From assembly GCA_023078555.1 (NCBI GenBank), contig CM041198.1, positions 1,080,856-1,144,855 on the forward strand: 64,000 nucleotides of DNA, read 5' to 3'. Below, piece by piece: positions 13,013 through 24,300 of the stretch. The stretch is from Ulva prolifera. Its lineage: Eukaryota; Chlorophyta; Ulvophyceae; Ulvales; Ulvaceae. The notes below the pieces were generated by a model. It ran no database searches, was not told the origin of the DNA, and saw only the letters and a list, made by a program, of their open reading frames with translations. A program made the translations under genes and the position numbers. The number at the start of each line of letters is the position of its first letter. The first letter of the stretch is position 1.

Positions 13013-14250
13013 GCTGTGTTCGGCTCGGCCGTCCGTGGCAGTGCCAGTCCTGGTGCTGGCGGTATTTGTAGAGCTGACTGTGTTATGCGGCTGGGGGCTG
13101 CGTAGATGCTGAGTGTTCAGATGTAGGTGGTTCGGGGTAGTGAGAAGCGCTTGGGGATGTTTGTCTCTGGTTCAATATGGTGGCATTTGCTTGAGGGCTG
13201 GTTGCAACTGTACTGACATGAGCTTGTACATTGGCCAGTCGACTCTAGACGAGAGGACTGCCGAGCCCCACACCCTGGTATGATGTGATGCCGATAGATG
13301 TTGTCAGCAGATACACATATGACATGTTTCCTACCGAAAATCAAATGGAAGGCAGGTAAGCGAATTGAGTGTGTGTGGCCATTGCTGTGGGTGCAAGCGA
13401 GTGTGTGAAGGGGCTGACTAATGGGCCGCTCTAATTCTGCATTACTAATTGCATGGTACGTGGCCCTCATGCGGGCTGCAGTAGCGTCGAGGTGGGGACA
13501 TGAGGAGGAGTCGCCGAACATGGCTACTCGAAACAGTCTTCCCATCCTGTTTCCAGGTTAACGGTAGAAGCGCCTGCACGAGGAATTGTATGCAGTTCCA
13601 AACAGTAATGTTATGCTTCGCAGACCACATGCGTGGTGTGGCGGCATATCACGGAAGCTGTGAGGATGCCAGTTTGGGGCAAGATCTCGCTGCGTACATA
13701 GTTCATGCACTTGTGCACCATAGCTATGCATAGGGACTTTCTTCTTTACATCACGTAAGCAATGCATGTGCAGCGGTCTGCCACGTCGCTGAGGTTCCTT
13801 CAAACTTGCCAGGGCGAGCGTATTCCCGTTCGGCCTCGTCGACGCGTGCGAGCTATCGAGTGACCTGTCGATGCACGACGCATCTGTGGCCATGAGACAT
13901 ATCAAATGCGGACGCACTGTATCGAACGAACGAACACCTGAGCATGTGTTGTCTCGGAGAGGCTTCGTGAAACGGCGCGCAGCGGTGATCTGCGACCCCA
14001 GCTCTGACGTACATCCACCACACCTACCTAGCGCAGTGAATCTAGCTCTCCTGTTACGCCTGGGCAAGAGGACGAAGTGATCCCCGCTGATACGTATACA
14101 TGCTGTAACTCAAAAGCTATGTCGTGATGCTCGCGTTTCGGAAGAGTTCCACTGGTAGCCTGGCAGCTTTTTAGTTCTCCGACGCCCCGGCAAGTACGCG
14201 GGCGCGGCGCATAAGGCGCCCTCTACACATCGTTTCAGCAGTGTATCGAT
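13013..14250. other. Intergenic, no gene recognised
   Basis: Frames on both strands are short and resemble nothing known. The last few hundred bases should contain the promoter of the first BCCT gene. Confidence 0.5.
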
Positions 14251-17200
14251 ATGTCTAACAGAATAGATCTGCGCCACGCCGAGGGGCTAGATTCCGGCCT
14301 GCATGGGCAATCGGCGACAGGCAGCACTCGATCCAGACAGTGGGTCGATGGTGCCCCAGCTGAGCAGGAAAGTGCCGGAAAGGGGAAGTCATCAGAAATC
14401 ACTGATTTAGAAACTTATTTCTTCGAGAAGCACGAGCGGAAGAACTGGAATCTCGCGTTTTCCGACAGACCGGTGCGGCTGCACTTACAGCTTGAATGCA
14501 CATGACGTGGGCCCTACTAGCAGCAGACAACGCAGGCACATATCATCGATTCAAGCCTACTTGCGCATGCAGGGAGGTTGGAGCATACGCGTCAATCCTG
14601 TGTCATTTGGCGCATCCGTTGTCCTTATTTGGGGCTTTGCGGTGCGTAGCGCTCCACACTAGCCCAAAACCCCACAGCGACGCTTCAGCGCATGCCTCGA
14701 CTGCTGTCCTGGCCAGGTGCTATTGTCAGCATGAACGCAGCAGTTCTGATCCGGCCCTGCATTCTGGAGCCTACGTACATGCATGAGCTCGAGGCCAGGC
14801 CGTCATCACAATCCAACATGTGGTGGCCAACAGAAGCTGACCCACATCACAGACAACTTGTTGCAAGGCGCCACATCAGGCTGCACACCTGCTCCTAGCC
14901 CGTCTGAGGATCATGCGGCCAACTGTCCATGCCTCACGGACACATGTGGCAATGGAAGTGTCTGTGCCTGCTGCCTCAACTATGGCCACCACTGCAAAGC
15001 GACATCAAAACTTGCACCTGTTTCGTTTTTAAAGGCTCTCCTAAGAATGCAGATCTGTGCCGTGCAGATCTGGTGCATGATTGTCCCCGGTTCGGCCAAT
15101 GAGAGGCTGTCTGATGTGAAGCGGTGGATCACTTTCACCTTCACATGGGCGTACATGCTCACCCAGGCATGCCTCTCTTGACATCTATCAGCTACATCTC
15201 TCTCCTCGCAGTGGCCAGAGCCTCCCAGGCCTCTATCTCCTTGCAGCTGGGCACTAGTACACGAGCTTGGTAAAGCTGTGCCCGGAGGCTGCCAGCGCGC
15301 TCCGGACATTGCGGCTACCGGCCGGCTCGTACGTAGATATCTGCACCCGTCTCCTCACACTGAGGGGCCCGAGGTATCTGAGGCCAATGCCCTGGCGGGC
15401 ACCATGCATTTGAATCCACATGCACTCATTCCCGTTTGTATCCTTCTCAGCCCAGACTGCACCTCCACCCGACGTGCCGGAACTCACTGCTGGTCCCCCC
15501 GCACTCTGCGTCCCTCGAGTGAGAGAGATCATATGACCATGCATGCAGCGCATGCAATTTGTTGACTTTGTCCTGGAGAGGGTATGACATGCGTGCATGT
15601 GTGCAGCAAGGCTGGGTGGTCTTCCTGCTGGTGCTGTACTTCTCGCGCCTAGGCAGCCTGAAGCTCGGACGCCCCCACGACCAGCCCGAGTTCCCCACAG
15701 CCTCCTGGTTCATGATGGTGCGCACATCCCCCCCCACTCAACCACAGCCTCCGCATGCCTGACGCACCATCCAACGTGACGGCATTTGACGATACATGTC
15801 TGCGTGCGACGGCGTCTGCTGTTCAACACAGGCCTGCCTTCACGGAGCACAGCCCTTGGGGGTTCGAACCGACGTCGCCGTGGAACGTCGGGAAGACGCA
15901 GCGCATGCATGCAGATGTTCTCGGCAGGGATCGGCATCGGCCTCTTTTTCTTCGGCGTCGCCGAGCCGGTGTTCCACTACGAGCCGTGTGGGGCAGAGCC
16001 GCAGGCGGGCCCTGGCTCGGAGTGCTACGGCAACCGCTACGCGCAGCTCCACGCCGACGAGCGCGCGCAGTGGGCGATGAACCTCGCGTTCTTCCACTGG
16101 GGCATTCACGGCTGGGTCGCGTATTGCATCGTCGGCCTCATCCTCGCGACGGTGGTGTACCGCCGGTGCGCCGCGCCCTCTGCCCATGCATTCTGATGCC
16201 CCCAACACCACTACGGATGCCGTCGTCCGTGACGGTGCGCTGCAGGAGCAGCAGCCGCCCGCCCCTTAACCACCTTGGCCACTGCCCTCACGGCTCCGCG
16301 GGGCAGCACCCCGGCCCTTGCATCCAGCACCCCCGGCATTCGCAGCACGCATCACGCAGCACGCAGCACGTGCCATGCAGCACGTAGCACGCAGCAGGTA
16401 GCACACAGCATGCAAGCTACATGCTGATCGTGATGTTGCGCCCGTCCGCAGGGACCTGCCGATGACCCTGAAGTCGGCGTTCCACCCGATCATCGGCGAC
16501 AAGATCTTTGGCTGGATGGGCGACACGCTGGACATCATCTCCGTCGCGACGACCCTCTTTGGCGTCTGCACGTCCCTTGGCCTTGGCGCGAAACAGCTCA
16601 ACGCCGGCTTCGCGCGCCTCAACCCCGCCATCGGCGTCACGACGACCGTGCAGAGCGTCATCATCTGGGCGGTGACGGCCCTCGCGACGGCGTCCGTCGT
16701 TTCGGGCATCCGCGTCGGCATCCGCCGCATCTCGGAAGTGAACTTCATCATCGGCCAGTTCCTGTTGCTGGTGGTGTTTTTCCAGGAGGACAGCTGGTAC
16801 CTGCTCAACAACTTCACGCAGTCGGTCGCGTTCTACGTCCAGGTGCGCCGGCTCCATGCATGTGACACGACGGGAATGTGTTGCAGAGGGGGCCGCCACG
16901 CATGCGTGCACCTGCTGCATACACCACCTCTGCAGACTTGTACATGCATGTAGCTGCAGAAACCAGATCAGTCTTGCTGGCCCACCACATGCACGCGCCA
17001 TCCCTGCAACAAGGCGGTAGCAGCCAAAGGCTTGGTCGGACCCTTAAGGTGGCTCTGCATGTTTGCAGTACTTTGCACAGCTCGGATCCCACAGCGATAC
17101 CTTCCAGATGGCCCCCGCCGGTGCGTCGCCCCATCACCATGAATGCATGCTGCTGCGCCACACGACACATGCCGTTTCTCTCTCCCCGGATCTCCAATGC

Positions 17201-19442
17201 TGACAGCCCGCAGCTCCAGCACGCCGCATTCACAGAGCAACCCAGCGCATCGCACTCCCACGCTCCCGCCGCTGCCCGCAAACCTCGCACCGCCGCGTGC
17301 AGAAACTCTCAGCAACGCAGACGGTGACCCCGTGCACGTCACGGCTCTCGCACCGAATGGCACTGCCGCCGACCGCAACTGGATGGACAGCAACACGCTC
17401 TTCTACTTCTCCTGGTGGATCGCGTGGTCCCCCTTTGTCGGCATGTTCATCGCCAAGATCTCGCGCGGCCGCACCGTGCGCGAAGTCATCAACGGGGCCC
17501 TCACCGCGCCCGTCATCTACTGTTTCATCTGGTTCACGGTGTTTGGCGGCGTCGGGCTGCGCATCGAAAGGCAGGCGGCCAACCTCGGCATCACCTGCGC
17601 CACAGATGACAACGGCTCGGCCATTTTCCAGCAGATGGTCGGAGAGGAGCGTGCGCGGCCCCTGCCGTACCCTATGATCGAGCTCGAGGGGCGGGAGTTC
17701 TGGCGCCTCGCGTGCCGCAGCCCGACGGAGCAGTGGTTTGACATGTTTGCGAACTTCCCAATGACCAAGTGCGAGCCTCCGCCGCTGTAGGCGTGTCCCA
17801 GCGTTCCATATGCTGCGTAGCCTGGCAGATGACGCAGCCCCGAGACGGGCAGCGGTACGGGCAGGGGGCCCGTGTCTGGGCGCTGGGGCCTGCTCTATCA
17901 GTTGCATTGGCCACGCCGGTGCCGGGCATACCCTGCTTGTTGCGGACGCGCCAGCTCAGTGGGCGGCCGGTTCAGCGCGGTATCACCGCGGATTGCTGGC
18001 CCTCAGGTGGTGAAGCTGTCATCTGGTTAGATGCCAACATAGATATCATTGTGGCATCTAAGGTTATGCTTATTCTGTACCATCATTTTGGGACAACGCC
18101 TGTAGAGTTGCCCCAGTCAGCCCAGTCACTGCGGGGCCCCGGCACCCAGGCGCGTCGCATCAATACCTATATGTCCAGGTAAAGCTGCGAATCTCCCAGT
18201 GCATACGGACCGCCGCCGCTGCTGCAGGTTCTACTGGGGCCTATCTCTTGCGTCCCTGATGCTCTACTTCGTCACCTCCTCCGACTCCGGCTCGCTCGTC
18301 ATCGACTGCCTCACCGCCAACGGCAACCCCCACCCGCCCGTGCTCCAGCGCATCTTCTGGTCCGTCACCGAGGGCGCCGTTGCGATGGCGCTGCTCAAGG
18401 CCGGCGGCACCGACGGCCTCCAGGCCCTCCAGGCGGTGTCAATCATCGCCGGCCTGCCCTACACCGTCGTCGTCTGCTTCATGTGTAAAGCGCTATGGGA
18501 AGTCCTCAGCGAGGAGTACGATAGCGTGCATAGCCTGAACCGCCACGTGTTTGAGGACTGGGCGACCGGGCTGCTCGACGCTCTGGACTACCCGACGTTC
18601 TCGTCGCAGCAGGCGATCAAAACTGCGGCCGCGGTGGCGGCGCCGTTCTACTACGCCGCCCGCGGCGCCGCGTGGGCGGACGGGGTCAGTGTGGAGTACT
18701 ACGTCGGCGTGTACGGCCTGCTCTTCGGGGCGTGGGTGCTGCTGCTGGTGCTCAACGTCGCAGCGCCCGGCCTGTGGGCGGTCGCGTGGACACTCTTCCT
18801 CGCGTTCACGTTGCACATGGCGCACGAGCGGCACAACATGCGCAACATCCGGGTGCGCACCGAGCTGTGCATGCTACATGCTGTGTATAATTCGTACTGC
18901 GTGCTGGGCATGATGCATGGGCGGTGTGTTGCGGATGCCAGATGTCGCGCATGTTTGCCATGCATGTGTGCACGCGGCGGCGCAGGGGGTAATTAAGCAT
19001 TTGTCGTGGCGGGCTTCAGCGCTGCAGGCCACAATGTGCTGTGCTGTGCTGCGTTGTAGTGCTGCCCCCTCCAGGTAGATCACATAGAACTGCTCAAGCC
19101 GGCAGGTACAGCTATCAAGCAACGGTCCCCCCTCCCCAGAAACAAGCTTGCTTACTGACCAAACAGGGTACTCCTGTGCAGAATATCAAGGGCAACGTCA
19201 TCAACGATGTGATGCTGTCCGTCATACTGTACCCGCTCGTCGCGGTGCAAATGCATGACGAGGCCCTTGCGGCTCAGAACGAGCGCCCGAACCAGGCACA
19301 GGTCGTGACGGCGCCGCCGCCAGCCGCCGCCGCAGTCGCAGCAGCCCGGCCCTCCCGCGAGGATGAGTTCTCATTCCCAGGCCCACCTGGGGCACGCAAT
19401 TTCTCGGCCGTCTACGTGCAACGCCCGGCGGGGCCTCGGTGA
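14251..19442 (+). CDS. BCCT-family transporter A (betaine/choline/carnitine type)
   Basis: Ten exons give 848 residues: 14251..14472, 14573..14641, 15068..15166, 15607..15717, 15915..16165, 16452..16842, 17069..17120, 17303..17768, 18228..18852, 19182..19442. BCCT carriers have twelve membrane helices in the LeuT fold and import quaternary ammonium compounds at the plasma membrane, usually with Na+ or H+. TM1 is split over exons 2 and 3. The third-helix motif is SAGIGIGLFFFGVAEP (170-185). Trp229, Trp234 and Tyr237 in HWGIHGWVAY match the aromatic cage of BetP. WWIAWSPFVGMFIAKISRG (436-454) is the family signature, and FVTSSDSGSLVID matches the BetP sodium-site helix. A 74-residue polar N-terminus precedes TM1. 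Intron 3 needs a GC donor. Substrate is not readable from sequence; betaine, choline, carnitine or DMSP are candidates. Confidence 0.95.
15167..15606 (+). other. GC-AG intron in BCCT gene A
   Basis: Exon 3 ends ACCCAG and the next bases are GCATGC, where genes B and C have CAG followed by GTGCGA. Reading on meets a stop within five codons and no GT comes first, so a GC donor is the simplest reading. The acceptor is TGTGTGCAG. Confidence 0.75.
16341..16411 (+). repeat. CAGCACG-type microsatellite in a BCCT A intron
   Basis: An imperfect array of about seven-base units (GCAGCAC and variants ATCACGC, GTAGCAC) fills the middle of the intron between exons 5 and 6. Confidence 0.8.
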
Positions 19443-21335
19443 CCCGAACCGTGCCATTTCCGGCTTGCACCAGTTCCGGCGCCATCCTGCCGTGTCGGCT
19501 ACGGTTGTTCCTGAGCGGTCTTTTGGTATTTCAAGCTGGTGCCACCCGCCTGAGCTGATTGTTTCCCCCCCGTACAAATAGGGTGAGAGCCGGCGACTTT
19601 CCACGGCACAGCTGAGTGGCTTTGAATTCGCTCCCATCGGCGGATGGTTAAGCATTGGACCGAGCAGCTTTGTGCTCAATGCGTGGTCCACCTCCAAGAC
19701 CTTTGTCTGCTGGAGACGAGCCTGATGTGCAATGATGCTTGTGTTCAGAAGTGTGGCCAATTGCGGCTTTATGTTTGATGCCCAACGAGAGCTCTGCCGG
19801 TTGGCTGATGGCAAACTGCAGCCGCTGTATGCATGTGTAGCTCAGGGCACCCGGAGGGTGTGCATGCATCACGCGTGCCCAGAGCGCAGCGGATGGCACC
19901 CCCCTGCGACTGCGAGGCTGGGAATGGAGATGGTGGGATGCAGGATGTGCTTGCCAAAACATATGATGGTCAAGAGGACCCAGGACCTGATCGGTCGTGG
20001 GTGAGCATATGCAATGCAGATGTGGCCCTCCTGTGAGGTTGACAGAAGCCGTGAGCTGCACATGACAAGGCTATGGCCTGGAGAAACCCATGGCCCATAG
20101 CTGCGTTTTCTCGTCCGCTGAGGATCAAATCAATTCCTCGAGGTTGAGCTTCAATGTAATTCAGTGTACCCCGGGAAGTTGTCGTGCAAGAGCTGAGCTC
20201 AGGAATAGGCTCAATTTGTCAGCCCTGCTCGTCCATCTGCTGCTGGCAGAATGGTGCCTTGGCCACAGTGTGTACGTATCAATACATGCATGCATGTTTT
20301 CGCACAGGCACAGGCGCAGTTTGCGATGTCAACTCAAAATATTGACATCAAGATGTCATCAAACCACACACCGTTTGCAGATGAAGGAGAACAAGGCGGT
20401 GAGGACAGACATGTTGACCCAAGCCATTGAACATGCCCAAGACAACAGCAGCGGACTTGTTGCAACGCCAAAAAAACACAGTCCAGAGCAACGTACACGT
20501 GTCACTGAAATCCATGCAGTCGACACCTAAACTATGGCAGCAGTCTAAGGCATCACTGCCTTCACATCATGCCTACACTCTCACGGTAGCAATGTACGCG
20601 CACTGCAGCATTCACACAGCTACACGCCCACCATGCAAATCGATGGCCGAAACTCTGCGCAACAACCACAGCCGCGACTGGCAGCCACAGCATCACGGTG
20701 GAAACATGCCATCACATCCTGGCAAACCACAGAGGGCAAGACGGAGCCAAACCGGCCACTCTGCAAGAGCCTCCCACACAAATTGGAAAGCCACAGGCGG
20801 CACTGCTCCATCAATCTCAACATTCATAATCACAAGGATATAACCAGCGTCTTTGGTGCCTCAAGGGCAAAAAGATGCCATCACCTGCTGTCAGGAGCAT
20901 CCCTCTCCAGGACCCCACGACTTTGGCAAACCCATCGTTCTGTCTCTCTGAGAGAGAGTTCACTCGCGCTCACGGACACCGTGCCATGCCGTTCTCACCC
21001 TGGGCGCCCGTGCCACCTTGCTGAGCTACTGCAAATGCATGCCCTGATCCACGATGCGCGTTGCAGCAGTGTACTGCTTGCTCCGGCACGCGCAGCGCAC
21101 TGCTGCAATGGAAGCTGCGATCCTGCAGCTGGCTTCCTTCAGCCTGCTCATACCGCACCAGATTTCCGCCCAATTGGAGCGCCACAACTCAATCAATCCA
21201 TGCATGATCACGCAAAAGCCAGGCCACGCATCGCCTCAACAGCGCAGCCAATGAATCAGCGTATATCGTCCCGAGTTTTCCGGATACGTTTGTTCCAGCC
21301 AGAGCTAGGGCTGGAATGGAACCCAGCATGGTCGC
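19443..21335. other. Intergenic between convergent BCCT genes A and B
   Basis: The 1.9 kb holds the 3' ends of the two facing transporter genes. No conserved protein is visible. A TGTAA occurs near 20155 on the plus strand, far from the stop of gene A. Confidence 0.5.
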
Positions 21336-24300
21336 CTATGGCCCACTTCCTTGGCCGGGATGATAGTACTGCCCATATACCGGCGCTTGAGTGGTCCCCG
21401 GTTGCGCCGTGCCCTGCGTGCCAGCCCCCTGGGGCGCTGGTGCCGGCGCGGCTGCCACAAAGTGCTGCGCCGGTAACGGCTGCAAGAACGCCGCAGCGTG
21501 CCGGGCGTGCTGCGCATGCTGGGCGGGCACCGCGTGCTGTGCATGTAGAGCATGCGGCCAGGGCACGGGCTGACCGTGCTGCGGGTGCCGCTGCGCGTGC
21601 TGTGCATGCTGCGGGTACCACCGGGGCTGCTGCGGCGCCTGTGGCTGCGGCGGCTGCGGAGCGGGCACCTTTGGGACGTCCGGGGAGCCGCGGGCGTCCT
21701 CGGTGCGGTGGAGGGCGGCCTGGGCAGCATCAGCGGCGAGGGTAGGCGCGTGTATGTTGCTGGTGCCCTCCTTCAGGGCCGCAACAGCCTCGTCATGCAG
21801 CTGCACTGCGGTGAAGGGGCACAGCAGCACCGACAGCAAGACGTCGCTCACCATCGTGCCATCGATATTCTGCACACGAGCCGGCCCGTACTTTACCCAG
21901 GAAACTGGCACGGCTGCCAGTGTCAGTTCATCCATGCTGAACGAAGTGAATGCGCGCGCCACAGGCAGAGCAGGCTGATCCAGACAGCGTACACGTCTGC
22001 TCGCGGGCATGCACAGCAGACGATAATGCCGGCAGCGCTCCATGCGTGGACGGTTGCTCCCAGCAGGGAAAAGACAGCAACCACGTCGTCCACAACACGC
22101 AGCATGCGGAGCGCACCCTGAGCTGCCGCATGTTGCTGCGCTCGTACGCCAGGTGCAGCGAAAAGGCGATGTACAGCAGCCACGCGACCACCCAGAGCCC
22201 CGGCGCGACCGCGTTGAGCACCAGCAGCCCGACCCACGAGCCAAACAGCATGCCGTACACGAGCACGTACTGCAGCTCCCGCACGCCGTCCGCCCACGCG
22301 GCGCCCTTCGCCGCGTAGAGGAATGGCAGCACAAACGCGGCCGCCGTCTTGCGTGCCTGTTTGGCCGAAAACGTCGGGTAGTCCAGCACGTCGATGATGC
22401 CGGTGACCCAGAGGTTGAACGCCGGGCGCTCGATGTTGTGCACCTGGTCGTATTCCTTGCTGAGGATGTCCCACAGCGCCCAGCACATGAACGAGATGAC
22501 GAGGGCATAGGGCAGGCCGGCGATGATGGAAACCGCCTGGAGGGCTTGGAGGCCGTCGCTGCCGGCAGCTTTGAGCAGCGCCATCGCAACAGCGCCCTCG
22601 GTGGCGGACCAGAAGACGCGTTGCAGGACGGGCGGGTGGGGGTTGCCGTTGGCGGTGAGGCAGTCGATGACGAGCGAGCCGGAGTCGGAGGAGGTGACGA
22701 AGTAGAGGATGAGAGACACGAGTGACAGGCCCCAGTAGAACCTGCGGCAGCGGCGGCGGTGTTAAATTGAGACCGGAGCAGACGGGGGCGTTGCCGGGCG
22801 TTGCAGAGGCGGCATGTATCGGTGGCTTGCTGGTGCGGGGGCAAGTGAATGTGCGGGATAACATCGTCACACATTTGCCTCGCGGTAGCCGCTGCCAGAG
22901 TGAAGTGACGTGAAATTGACATTGACTAGCCACATCCCTGCTGGACCTTGACACCTCGGGGTGATTAGGAGCACATGCCGCAGGGGGAACCGCCGAGTTG
23001 ACTCCGCACAACGGCGGCTCGAACCTGACAGGGAATCTGTTGCCAGTGTTGAGTGCGGTGCTCGTGCACGGCTGCCTCAATATCCCAAAGCACACCCAGC
23101 ATCGAGGCCATGACTTTCAGAAGCAAGGGGTATACTATAGCTTTGCTACCGTCCTCAACCGATCGGACATCGAAGATCGAACGCTCGCAAGACGATGCCA
23201 CCGAGATGCTGGCAGCATCCTGGCTGCGCTGAGAGCCACAGCACACAGCATGCGGCGACCCCACAGGGAACAAAGTCAAACTCTGGCTGTGGACGAACGC
23301 AGGGAAATCGCACTTGGTCATTGGGAAGTTCGCAAACATGTCAAACCACATGTCCGTCTCGTTTCGGCACGAAAGGCGCCAGAACTCCCGCCCGTCCAGC
23401 TCAACCACCGGGTACGGCAGCGATAGCGTCTCACCGTCCACCATCTGCTCAAAGGTCTGCACGCCATCGTCGTCTGTGGCGCAGGTGATGCCGAGGTTCG
23501 CCGCCTGCCTCTCGATGCGCAGCCCGACGCCGCCAAACACCGCAAACCAGATGAAGCAGTAGAGCGCGGGGCCCATGAGGGCCCCGTTGATGACCTGGCG
23601 CACGGTGCGGCCGCGGGATATCTTGGCGATGAACATGCCGACGAAGGGGGACCACGCGATCCACCAGGAGAAGTAGAAGAGCGTGTTGCCCTGGAACCAG
23701 GAGCGCAGTGACGCCTTCTGGTCCGGCGCGACCGCCGTGACGTGCACGCCGTCATCAATGGTCTCTGCATGCAGCACACACAGCGTGAACCCGCTGCCGA
23801 AGGGGAGGGGGGGGGGGGGGGGGGGGGGGGAGGCTGATTCGCTGCTGATCGGTCAGCACTTGTGGTCCTGACCGCAGAGCTCTGGGGATCACATGCATGT
23901 GACCCATGCATGTCGGGCTGTCGCACATCGCGGGAAAAGCCTGCCGTGCAAACGTGCCGCCTCTGTGCATGTGGACCAGAGCATGGGATTTATGTGTTGG
24001 GCTCTGATGTAGCTCCGGCCTGTGCGGCTGTGGCAGGGGCCGCGTGTGGCGAAGGGGGGGGGGGGGGGAGCACCTGCGGGTGCCATCTGGAAAGTGTTGC
24101 AGTGAGAGCCGAGCTGGATAAAGTGCTGCATGCATGCACAGCTCCTGTCAGCCCACCAGAGACACCCCACCATCGCGCGACACGTGTACAGCGGCACCAG
24201 GCACGCCCGCTATACCTCACACCATCACCACACCCCGACACACGCTCTCTCTATGCCATATCCCCTGCACACGCACTCCTCATCCCCACACAACAGCCCC

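Noticed and set aside
14496..15181. Frames of 96 and 132 codons after BCCT A exon 1
   Set aside because: They cross exons 2 and 3 partly in the wrong frame; the correct exons are short and in phase with exon 1.
15855..15914. Extension of BCCT A exon 5 upstream of 15915
   Set aside because: The frame is open, but B and C both start this exon at MFSAGIGIG after CAG, and the 251-bp length is identical only with that border.
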